From the NCBI GenBank assembly GCA_023250635.1, contig JAHFAI010000008.1, forward strand, positions 1 through 55,138: a stretch of DNA of 55,138 nucleotides, read 5' to 3'. Position 1 is the stretch's first letter, and each line of letters opens with the position of its first letter. Below, one piece after another: positions 28,325 through 36,796 of the stretch. The notes beneath the pieces were generated by a model, which saw only the letters and a program-made list of their open reading frames with translations, was not told the DNA's origin and did no database searches. A program made the position numbers and the translations under genes. This DNA comes from Deltaproteobacteria bacterium. GTDB lineage: Bacteria; Bdellovibrionota_B; Oligoflexia; Oligoflexales; Bog-1112.

Positions 28325-29473
28325 TCACCAGACTGTTTGCAGGCGCAGACCAAGGGCATCCACCGTGCGTTGAGGAGCACTGGCGAAGGGCCAAATCTGC
28401 TGATGTATTAAATTGGCGGTAACCCGGACGTAGGTATTGACGTACCAGTTGACGGCAAAGCTCGAATTGAGCTCACGCCCCCCCTCGATATCGAGATCAT
28501 TAAGATTAATCTGGCTTGCCCGTAAAGCTACCTGCCAGGCACCCACCGCTGGTTTTAAGATCTCCATCGGTCCTTGAAAACTGCCGGTTTCTATATTGTA
28601 GGCGCGTTGTTCACCGGTGATAAAGTAATTACCCTGAGCTGACCACCCCGAAAAGCTCAGCTTATCCGCCCCCTCCCGTCTCACCTGGGTAAGCAAGTAA
28701 TCGCTCTCCACCTGTAAAGAGCCAAAGCGGGCTGCTGCTTCGACCCCGAGGACCGCATAATCTTTGCCGTTTTCGATGCCTCCATCGTTATCCAAGCTGG
28801 TACCAATAAGCGCTGGTATTTTACGTCCTTTTATCTCGCTAGCTTTAAACGAAATCTCGTCTTTTTGAGTTTGGTAGCTCACACTACCTCCGAGATGAAC
28901 GAGGTGTTCGCTATTAGCTATAGGTTTGATCAGGAAACGGGCACTCCCGCCCCAGGGATCATCGCGCTGGGTTGAAGAATCTTCACCAACACCGAGCTGG
29001 GTAGCAGCGGCATTTAGTACGTAATGTTCCCCCCAGAGGCGAAAATTAGCACCTGGCCCCGAACAGGGGGCAAAGGCACTGGTGGCTAAACTTCGATATA
29101 AAAAAGGAAGTGATTTTGAACTATTGGACATTTCAAGGCAGAATGGCGAGGGTACGGCGCCAAGCATCAGCGAGCTCCCCGAACCTACTATCTCACTTAA
29201 TTCGAGATAGGCCAGCCCCAAGTTTCCCCCGTCCATATCGAGTTCGGTATAAAATGACAAGTTAGGACTATATTCCACATCGATCATCAGAAAGGCACTA
29301 GCGAGATAGGCACCATTGTAGAAATGATTCTCTGGTTCTGGGGGCAGTGATTTTTCCGAAAACATGACCTGATCTATTTTTACAATGCCCCCGATATCTA
29401 CCTTAGGCGCAGCAGCAAAAATAGGTCCATTGGCGCCAATAGCTATCCCTAAGAAAAAAAATCGCCATTTCAT
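28325..29473 (-). CDS. Phosphate-selective porin-like outer-membrane protein
   Basis: Signal peptide, 'DIGGIVKIDQVMF...NGAYLASAFLMIDVEYSPNLSFYTELDM', beta-barrel pattern, C-terminal aromatic 'LGLRLQTVW'. Confidence 0.65.
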   Translation of the reverse strand: MKWRFFFLGIAIGANGPIFAAAPKVDIGGIVKIDQVMFSEKSLPPEPENHFYNGAYLASAFLMIDVEYSPNLSFYTELDMDGGNLGLAYLELSEIVGSGSSLMLGAVPSPFCLEMSNSSKSLPFLYRSLATSAFAPCSGPGANFRLWGEHYVLNAAATQLGVGEDSSTQRDDPWGGSARFLIKPIANSEHLVHLGGSVSYQTQKDEISFKASEIKGRKIPALIGTSLDNDGGIENGKDYAVLGVEAAARFGSLQVESDYLLTQVRREGADKLSFSGWSAQGNYFITGEQRAYNIETGSFQGPMEILKPAVGAWQVALRASQINLNDLDIEGGRELNSSFAVNWYVNTYVRVTANLIHQQIWPFASAPQRTVDALGLRLQTVW

Positions 29474-29532
29474 CGAGCCCGCCCTCTAAGAAAGTGCTGA
29501 GTAGTTACCTTTCTTCCATGATACGACACCCT

Positions 29533-29556
29533 GCCACTAGGGTCGACCCTAGTGGC
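29533..29556. promoter_or_regulatory. Perfect 24-bp palindrome in a divergent intergenic region
   Basis: GCCACTAGGGTCGACCCTAGTGGC, its own reverse complement, between divergently transcribed porin-like and aroB-like genes. Confidence 0.6.
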
Positions 29557-29601
29557 TTAAAAAGGTCAATTCAGCCCAACTCTGAACGCAGGGAGGACAA
29601 C

Positions 29602-30957
29602 ATGGACATTACTTGGCACCTCAACGATCCGCCTCTTAATCCCCATAGCTGGTATTCCTGGTCTACGGAAGAATTGCTGAGCATCGTACGCACTAGTGAT
29701 AACGATCAGTTAACCTCGGTGCTGCTTCGGGCTTTTGCTCAAGGACTATCGCGCCGCGATGGTTGGCAGATAGATAGGTTGCCTCCCGAATTTATCCCCC
29801 TGATGATTGCCGCAGCCGCAATGTATAAGCGGGGAGTAGCTATTTCCAATAGACCTGGGCAAGGGCGTCAAGGACACTACCAAGTTCTTTTGGCCAACCA
29901 CATGGCGCACCGCAGTGATTACCTGCCCCCCACAAAAGACTGCTTTTTTGTGCTCGATCAGCAAGTCGCTGATCTCTACCCAAGCTGGGGAGCGCACGCC
30001 GATCTTCTGCAGCTTGCTGCAGAAACGGAGAAAAATTTGGATACGGTTCGGCATATGGCGAGCAAAATTGCCAAGGGACATTCCAAGCAGCAGATCGTAA
30101 TTGTCGGAGGTGGGATGCTTACTGATAGCGCGGCTTTCGCTGCTCATTTACTCAAACGACCATTCATTTTAGTACCCACCACCTTGCTGGCGATGGTTGA
30201 TGCCTGCGTAGGGGGAAAAACCGGGGTTAATTTTCCTCCCTACGGCAAAAATCAGTTGGGGGCTTTTGCCTTCCCCGAAACAGTAGTAATCTTCCCACAG
30301 TTTTTGAAAACCCTCCCTTTGCGTGAGCTAAGGAGTGGTGGCGCCGAGTGTCTCAAACACGCCTTTCTTACTCATCAACTCTCCTTAATTGAAACTACCG
30401 CTTCCTTTATTCAAGAAGAACGGCGTGAAGACTGGGCTGAGTTGCTGCCGCAGCTGCTGGCCGTCAAAGCGCAAATTATCGAGAAAGATACGGGAGAGCA
30501 GGGAGTACGAGCCTATTTAAACCTGGGTCATACCCTTGCTCATGGTCTGGAAGCGCTATCTCAGCAACGAAAGGGGAACGACGAAGGGGGTATCATTAGC
30601 CATGGAGAAGCGGTGGGGATTGGTCTGGCTTTTGCGCTGCAGCTCTCAAGCTCCTTGGGAGCTCTTTCTCCTGCTACTGCCCACGCTTATCAGACGGCCT
30701 TAGAACGCAGTGGCTGCCTTATCACCCATGAACAATTAGCGCACTATCTTGGCTGTAGCCTTGCAGATAAGGACCTGTGGCCGAGCTTGTTAAGGATCCT
30801 TACCCACGACAAGAAAAATACTTCTGCCAATGGGCAGCTTAGTTGGGTGATTCTCCAGCACCCGGGTGCTGAGCCTGCTCGGGTGGTGAGTTTAACAGCA
30901 AGCTATGTGGAAGAACAATGGAGGGAAATTTTGAGGAGGCTCAATAAGGATTTTTAA
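29602..30957 (+). CDS. 3-dehydroquinate synthase-family protein
   Basis: 'IVIVGGGMLTDSAAFAAHLLKRPFILVPTTLLAMVDACVGGKTGVNFPPYGKNQLGAF', 'NLGHTLAHGLEAL'. RBS GGAGG before the ATG at 29602 (moved from 29494). Confidence 0.85.
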   Translation: MDITWHLNDPPLNPHSWYSWSTEELLSIVRTSDNDQLTSVLLRAFAQGLSRRDGWQIDRLPPEFIPLMIAAAAMYKRGVAISNRPGQGRQGHYQVLLANHMAHRSDYLPPTKDCFFVLDQQVADLYPSWGAHADLLQLAAETEKNLDTVRHMASKIAKGHSKQQIVIVGGGMLTDSAAFAAHLLKRPFILVPTTLLAMVDACVGGKTGVNFPPYGKNQLGAFAFPETVVIFPQFLKTLPLRELRSGGAECLKHAFLTHQLSLIETTASFIQEERREDWAELLPQLLAVKAQIIEKDTGEQGVRAYLNLGHTLAHGLEALSQQRKGNDEGGIISHGEAVGIGLAFALQLSSSLGALSPATAHAYQTALERSGCLITHEQLAHYLGCSLADKDLWPSLLRILTHDKKNTSANGQLSWVILQHPGAEPARVVSLTASYVEEQWREILRRLNKDF

Positions 30958-31023
30958 AGTTTTTATTGCTCATCCCGATAGATGAGAAGTATAAATTTAC
31001 AGTTTCTTCTCTAAGCATCTTCA

Positions 31024-31310
31024 AAAAAAATTTGACATTCTAAGAGTTGAAGAGAATGGAGAGCTTCCAGAGATTACAGAGAATAGGTTCGACAGTAGCG
31101 GAAACTTTCAAGCAGTAGTTGTAGTACCAATTGATTCTTTACTTTTTAATAAAATCAAAGGTATGAAAGAGTATCAGATTCATCCATCTGCGCCTGAAGG
31201 CCATAGACAAGAGATTTCACGCGATGTCTCTGAAACCTATCGTATATTATATATTCAACATGCATACGTGACCGGGATTGTGGCGGTATCGCCGTACAGT
31301 CGTAACTAAC
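31024..31310 (+). pseudogene. Gene fragment of unknown function overlapping the IS left end
   Basis: Frame ending '...NRFDSSGNFQAVVVVPIDSLLFNKIKGMKEYQIHPSAPEGHRQEISRDVSETYRILYIQHAYVTGIVAVSPYSRN*' reads as coherent protein without an obvious upstream start. Confidence 0.3.
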
Positions 31311-32286
31311 TATAATTAAAATTTAAATGGAGGTACACCCTATACTGTTGGTACTGAATCACCAGCAAGGATGCCTCTCTATGTTCGCAGATGTCATGCG
31401 CCGTCTCAAGGGTGAACTTTGCAATTCTCTCAGCTCTTCAGACCGCCGAGCAAAGATCCAGGATAGTGACTTTATTATCGGCCTGGTACAAGGTGTAGCA
31501 GGAGCAAAAGGCAATTTTTCCTTGGCTGGGCTTAAACAGCTTGGCTACTGGTCAGCTCAGCGCTTTATCGACATCGGCAACGAGAAAGCCTTCTTCCTTT
31601 CACGCATAAAAACGAACCTTAAGCTCACGGTCACCAAGGCAGTTTATGGCATGGGCAAATCCATTGAAGGGCGAGATTTGCTGCGTATTCCTATACAACG
31701 CAAGAGAAAATCTATCGTGGAGGTTATGGTCAACCTGACTTTCAGGGGTGAAAGTACTCCCTTGAGAGTTATAGGCTTCTGGAATAATAGAGACCGCGCT
31801 TATCGTTGGTACACGACAAACCTCACCTGCCACCGTAGCTTTATCTATGATGCTTACCGCCTGCGCTGGCAGCTAGAACTCAGCTTTAAAGCGATGAAGT
31901 CAACCCTCAATTTTGATCGTATGCCCACCACCAATCCCAATGCTATTATAGCTTTGAGCCTCGTCAGCCTCATCAACTATGTTTTTGCCATGGTCATACG
32001 CGATATTGCGAAGCTCCATGCTGTCCGGAAGCAGCATAAATCTTGCTCGGCTTCCATCCAGAGGGCAGTAAAGCTCTTTGCAAGCATTGCCCCCACCCTC
32101 CTGGAAGTAGCCAAGCTTTGCCACCGGGTGACTACTGCTGCGATGCAACGATTAAATGAAAAGCTGTTACCACTTTTAGAGGATGTCTTTGATCCGAACT
32201 TTAAAACAAGAAAAACGTCGGTTAAATCTTTGAAAATTGCGAGAGCTACATTATAATATTGCCACAATCCCGGTCACGTATGTATG
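31259..32286. mobile_element. IS4-like insertion element, ~31-bp near-perfect terminal inverted repeats
   Basis: CATGCATACGTGACCGGGATTGTGGCGGTAT (31259-31289) versus reverse complement of 32256-32286 CATACATACGTGACCGGGATTGTGGCAATAT, 3 mismatches. Encloses transposase ORF 31327..32256. No clear target duplication seen. Confidence 0.7.
31327..32256 (+). pseudogene. IS4-family transposase, probably internally deleted
   Basis: 'YRLRWQLELSFKAMKSTLNFDRM' (YREK-like region), 'LGYWSAQRFIDIGNEKAFFLSRIKTN'. The domain with the first catalytic Asp appears absent and the usual DLGY reads QLGY. Confidence 0.65.
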
Positions 32287-32473
32287 GGCAATGACTACGG
32301 CACAGCAGTGTTTTTCTTGTTGGGCTGCGGCTGTGGTTCTCTGCCACAGTTCGAGATCATCAAGTGTAGCGAGTGTCTTGCTCAGATCTAGTATACTGTA
32401 GGTTTCCTTTGTTTTTTGGGAGAGCTCGTTTTTCGTCCTTCGCTCACCTCTTTGCAAGGGCAGGGGGCTGAGG

Positions 32474-32524
32474 TGGTGTCAAATTTTATCCCCTTCGAGG
32501 GGATGGAATTTGATGCCACCGTAA
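32474..32524 (+). ncRNA. Long hairpin, possible structured RNA or repeat element
   Basis: GGTGGTGTCAAATTTTATCCCCT-TCG-AGGGGATGGAATTTGATGCCACC. All four non-Watson-Crick positions are G:U wobbles in the plus-strand RNA. Confidence 0.35.
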
Positions 32525-32629
32525 GCCTCCTGCCATGCTGGGGGTGGCGAGGAGGGAAATCCACAAGGCTGGTGATGGGCTTCTCCCTAACCTTTGAAAT
32601 TTTCTGGCAGCGACCGACAGGTTCGAGTT

Positions 32630-32681
32630 CAATAGCGGGGGTTTCCACATTCGCTTCGATTTTGTATCGCTGCTTAGTGCT
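32630..32681 (+). repeat. 52-bp dispersed repeat, copy A
   Basis: CAATAGCGGGGGTTTCCACATTCGCTTCGATTTTGTATCGCTGCTTAGTGCT, 49/52 identical to the reverse complement of 54548-54599. Confidence 0.8.
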
Positions 32682-32795
32682 ATGGAATGTGGAGCTGTTC
32701 TTGATGTTTGTTGCTCGTCAAAAACGCTCTTCATTGGCCAAGATGCCAACTGCGTCGCGTTTTTTTCCTCGCGGATGGTTTGACGAATCTGTCAC

Positions 32796-33641
32796 TCACA
32801 TCAACAAAAGACACGCCTGTAGCTGCAAGGCGCAGATCGTTAAGATATGGGCTGGGAAAATCCCAACAAATCCCAAGTTAAAACTGTCAGCTTGGGCAAT
32901 GAGGGCTGCTTGTATGGCCTCTGGGTTTTTGCTCGCGCAATGAAAACTCTGCTCTTTGGTCTTAGAAATGAGAGTTCTCAGCCATTTAGTCAGTTCCGCA
33001 AAGGTCGCAGCTTCGGGGTGGGCGATAAGCTGCTGAGGGCTTTGGCTGTGCAGTTGCTGTACGAGCATGGCGAACAAAGCGATATTTGTAGGTAAATCAA
33101 AATTATGCGCCTGTGCTATAGTCCGTTTAATTTCGCTTAGGTCGGAGCCATCAGACACTAGAAAAGAAGTGGAGTGATCTTGGAGAGGGAAGCTATTGTC
33201 TTTGTGTCTACAGAGGAATTGTAGAGCGAGCATGGCTTTGAGTTGGGGACGAACTGCTAAGAGTAGTTCCGTGGTTGATAAGTTATGTTTGGCAGCCAAT
33301 GCTTCATAGGTTAAAATAAGGGCATACCATTGCAAGGAGCTTGAGAAAGCAAAGATATTTTCGTACCCTTCTGGGTAGCTAAAATAACCCGGTGAGCGCT
33401 TTGGGCGGAGTCTTGTGATAAGCCCTTGCAAGCAAGCATCGGCTAAATCCCTCGCTGTTTGAGAAGAAGGATCAGCAGCAAGCTCGTTAAGTTTAGCATC
33501 TAGTATCTTAAATTCTTCAAATATAAAGCATTCTTTTTGCAGGGCTTTTGTCCTATTAGGGCCAGTGAGGTCTGCAGAGGATGCTTGGCCGTTAAGGGAA
33601 AACAAACAGGCTATCAGACAAAGGAGCATCTTTTTGAACAT
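32796..33641 (-). CDS. Secreted protein of unknown function
   Basis: Signal peptide MFKKMLLCLIACLFSLNGQASS; helical remainder, no recognised family. Confidence 0.5.
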   Translation of the reverse strand: MFKKMLLCLIACLFSLNGQASSADLTGPNRTKALQKECFIFEEFKILDAKLNELAADPSSQTARDLADACLQGLITRLRPKRSPGYFSYPEGYENIFAFSSSLQWYALILTYEALAAKHNLSTTELLLAVRPQLKAMLALQFLCRHKDNSFPLQDHSTSFLVSDGSDLSEIKRTIAQAHNFDLPTNIALFAMLVQQLHSQSPQQLIAHPEAATFAELTKWLRTLISKTKEQSFHCASKNPEAIQAALIAQADSFNLGFVGIFPAHILTICALQLQACLLLM

Positions 33642-33746
33642 ACGTATTCTCGCTGAAAATAAGATTTACCCCTTCTAAAAAATTACCTTCTCTTTTGCAA
33701 GAGTTAATTGATCTGCCGATAGACTCATTTAAAATTTAGCACTACC

Positions 33747-34298
33747 CTAGATAAAGACCGCAGCAAGCATGCACAGCCCCATCACCACATAGAGCCCTAT
33801 TCCCCGCACAGCCAACCACCACCAATTGGACAAGTAAAACGCCGCATAGGCTACTCCAGCAGCATGGAGAAAAAAACCAAAGCCGAGATACAGCGAGACT
33901 TTACTGAGGCGCGAAAGGACAAAGGGATTAGCGAGATTTTCACGGAGCTGGGCGGGAAGTATATCGCGATATTTCGTTGCCATCATCACCATGAGCGGTT
34001 TGTCCAGATACTGCATCACCAAGAAAACAATCCCGAGCAACAAGCCCAGAATAACTGGTTGCAGTTTGAAAATCAGGGGATTTTCATAGTAATACGAAAG
34101 GACTCCAAAGACTGCGACCAACAGGCAGGAAACAATGGTTATTTCATCGATGCTTTTAGTGGTATAATAGGTATATCCCGCTTCTAATGCGGCAAAAATT
34201 ATTGCCGAAATAATTCCCATTTTTATCCCGGCAAAACTATCGATAACGACGAAAATTATCAGGGGTAAAAGACCGAACAATAAATTACTTATTTCCAT
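33747..34298 (-). CDS. Septation protein A/YciB-like inner-membrane protein
   Basis: Multi-TM, 'LLFGLLPLIIFVVIDSFAGIKMGIISAIIFAALEAGYTYY', 'PLIFKLQPVILGLLLG', 'DKPLMVMM'. Confidence 0.6.
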   Translation of the reverse strand: MEISNLLFGLLPLIIFVVIDSFAGIKMGIISAIIFAALEAGYTYYTTKSIDEITIVSCLLVAVFGVLSYYYENPLIFKLQPVILGLLLGIVFLVMQYLDKPLMVMMATKYRDILPAQLRENLANPFVLSRLSKVSLYLGFGFFLHAAGVAYAAFYLSNWWWLAVRGIGLYVVMGLCMLAAVFI

Positions 34299-36276
34299 TA
34301 GCTATTTCCTCAAACAACATCTCTTCACTCCACAAAGCCACTCCCAAGGACCTTGCTTTAACGGCTTTTTCCGAGTTTGAACGCGGATCAGCAATTATTA
34401 AGGCATAGGTTTGTCCCGAAACACTCGCAGCTATTTTGCCTCCCTGCTCTTCAATCAAGGCAATAATTTCCTTGCGCCCACGACTGAGAGTCCCCGTAAG
34501 GGCAAAGATTTTTCCTGACCAAGGCAAGAAGCCTGCACTCCCTGGTGAGGCTGGCACTTGCGGATTGACTCCAAGGGCTAAGAGCTCGGTAATGGTCTGA
34601 CTATTTGCCTTGAGGCCACTGCGTAACTGTTCAGCTGTTTTCGCGGCAAAGCCAGAAATTCGACAAATGTCCTCTACGCTAAGCGCACGGAGTTGGTCAA
34701 GACGAGGATGGTGCAACAAAAGTTCCTGCCAGCTGCGTTTTCCCATCCCCTTGATGCCCAGCCCCTGCAAAAATGCTGCTAGCTCAACCTGCTTACTCCC
34801 CTGAATTGCTGCAAATAATTTATCTGCCATTTTTTCTTTAATAAGCGGTACCGTCAGAAAATCCTCTCTCCTGAGGCGATAGAGGTCGGTGATTTTTGTT
34901 AACAGGCCAGCCGCAACTAGTGCTTCGAGACGTTTTTCAGAAAGATCTTCAATTCCTACCGCCCGAATCCAATTGAGAACCCTCCCCAGTTGCTGGGCCG
35001 AACAGCTAACTTCGTTCTCACACTGTAAACGCACCCCATCAAACTCTAAAGGCTGGGCACAGGAAGGGCACTCTTGGGGTAAGCTTAGCTGTTCCCCACC
35101 CGAAGAAAGCTTTTCAACCACCTTGGGAATTACTTCTCCCGAGCGCACGAGACGAATGGTATCACCCACCCCAAAAGCTAAGTTTTTAACATAAGCTGCG
35201 TTGTGTAGGGTTACCCGTGTAATGCTGGCCCCACTCAACTGTACCGGGCTAATGGTCGCTACGGGAGTGACTACACCGAGACGAGAAGTCTGCCAGGTGA
35301 TGCGTTTAATCGTAGCAACCGCCGTCTCTCCCTGCCATTTAAAGGCTAGTTTATAGCGAGGATGATGGGAAGTGTTCCCTAGGGCCGCTTGCTCCCGGCA
35401 ATCGTTAAAAGCAAAGACTGCACCATCACTGCCGAGATCACCCTCGTTTATCTTGTCCTGCACTTCGCCGAGAAAGCTCGTGATTTCTCCAGCATTGGTC
35501 AAGTGACGAAAAAAAGGCGGCTTAAAACCCAGACGAGCGATAAACTCAAGTTTTTCATTCTCATGCTGAAAAGGCTGCTTTTCAGCGGAAAAACTCAGAA
35601 AATCAAAGGCATCAAAACTAAAAAATCTCGCGAGCTGATGATGCTGTTTACGGCCCAAAATTCCTGCAACGATATTTCGTTGACTGCTTGGCAATGGTAA
35701 ACCGAGCTGGTGCATTTCATGCAAAAGCAGAGAAAATTGACTCTGACTGCAATAGAGTTCTCCTCGTATTTCACAGTCGCTGCTGACGAGAGAAATTTCT
35801 TCTTGCCGGTGATCAACATTCAACCGTAAGCTTGGTAAACAGTCGCTGATCCAGCGCGTTTTTTCGCTTACTTCTTCACCAACCAGTCCATTGCCTCTGG
35901 TTTTGGCGCAATACAACTGAGCGTTGCGATAAAGGAGGGAAAGACTTACCCCATCGATTTTGAGGGTACCAACCACTTCTTTGCCGGCTGCCCAGGCGAG
36001 CAAGTCTTCAAGCACGTAGGTCTTGGCCAGAGAAAGCATCGGCACTTGATGGCTTACTTTTGCACGGCTGCTCGTTTCTACTAAGGTCCCCACCGCGTAG
36101 AGCACAGGATGATCGGGGTCCAAAAGTCGTAGTTCATCTTCGCAGCGATCATACTCCTGATCGCTAATCAGCGGTGTTCCCTGGTAGTACAGAGCCCGCA
36201 AGCGCAGCAGTTCATCAGCAAGTTGTTTGATGCGTTCATCGTGCTTTTCTCTAGAGTTAGTTACCAAAGAGCCCAC
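34285..36276 (-). CDS. ligA: NAD-dependent DNA ligase
   Basis: 'YYQGTPLISDQEYDRCEDELR', adenylation motif 'GTLKIDGVSLSLLY', zinc-finger Cys 'CPSCAQPLEF...CENEVSCSAQ', HhH and C-terminal BRCT-like region. Confidence 0.96.
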   Translation of the reverse strand: MGSLVTNSREKHDERIKQLADELLRLRALYYQGTPLISDQEYDRCEDELRLLDPDHPVLYAVGTLVETSSRAKVSHQVPMLSLAKTYVLEDLLAWAAGKEVVGTLKIDGVSLSLLYRNAQLYCAKTRGNGLVGEEVSEKTRWISDCLPSLRLNVDHRQEEISLVSSDCEIRGELYCSQSQFSLLLHEMHQLGLPLPSSQRNIVAGILGRKQHHQLARFFSFDAFDFLSFSAEKQPFQHENEKLEFIARLGFKPPFFRHLTNAGEITSFLGEVQDKINEGDLGSDGAVFAFNDCREQAALGNTSHHPRYKLAFKWQGETAVATIKRITWQTSRLGVVTPVATISPVQLSGASITRVTLHNAAYVKNLAFGVGDTIRLVRSGEVIPKVVEKLSSGGEQLSLPQECPSCAQPLEFDGVRLQCENEVSCSAQQLGRVLNWIRAVGIEDLSEKRLEALVAAGLLTKITDLYRLRREDFLTVPLIKEKMADKLFAAIQGSKQVELAAFLQGLGIKGMGKRSWQELLLHHPRLDQLRALSVEDICRISGFAAKTAEQLRSGLKANSQTITELLALGVNPQVPASPGSAGFLPWSGKIFALTGTLSRGRKEIIALIEEQGGKIAASVSGQTYALIIADPRSNSEKAVKARSLGVALWSEEMLFEEIANGNK

Positions 36277-36796
36277 CCAATTTACTCGTAACCCCCTCCA
36301 AGATATTACTCCCGCCTTGCAACACTTTATCGACTATCCCTGGTTGGGCGGTGGCAGCAGCGGCTCCAGTAGTAGCATTGGCATTGGCATTGGCGGTGCC
36401 ATTGCCAGCAGCAGCATCCTTTTGCTTCTGTAGCTCGGCTTTACACTGAGCTTGAATTACCGCCGTATAGCTGGGATCATTGGGATATGCCGTTTTTTCC
36501 TTAGCAAAGCAAGCATCTAAAGCAGCCTGATCGGGATTAGCTGCGGCGGCGGCGGCGGCGGCAGCGGCAGCAGCAGCGGCAGCCGTTACCGCTGCTGCTT
36601 GACTCTGGGCCTTTGCTTGATTTTGCGCTTGCAGATCTTTAAGCAGGGTAGAAGTGCCCATGGAGCCAGTCGCGGTGGTGCTGTTCTCAGCACCACGAGT
36701 GACTGGAATGGTCGAAGTTTGCCGGCACGATTGCATGTTTAACCCTAGAACCAGCCCCCCGAGGAGCACTACCAAATAGCCGTGTTGCATAATCAA
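36257..36796 (-). CDS. Lipoprotein-like protein with poly-alanine tract
   Basis: 'LLGGLVLGLNMQSC' lipobox-like; AAAVTAAAAAAAAAAAAAAAN encoded by GCN repeats near 36540-36600. Overlaps both neighbours. Confidence 0.6.
   Translation of the reverse strand: MIMQHGYLVVLLGGLVLGLNMQSCRQTSTIPVTRGAENSTTATGSMGTSTLLKDLQAQNQAKAQSQAAAVTAAAAAAAAAAAAAAANPDQAALDACFAKEKTAYPNDPSYTAVIQAQCKAELQKQKDAAAGNGTANANANATTGAAAATAQPGIVDKVLQGGSNILEGVTSKLGGLFGN

Noticed and set aside
32416-32943. 175-aa plus-strand ORF and antisense ORFs 32388..32648 and 32486..32749
   Set aside because: They run across the hairpin, the 52-bp repeat and the 3' end of the minus-strand secreted protein; no coherent domain seen.
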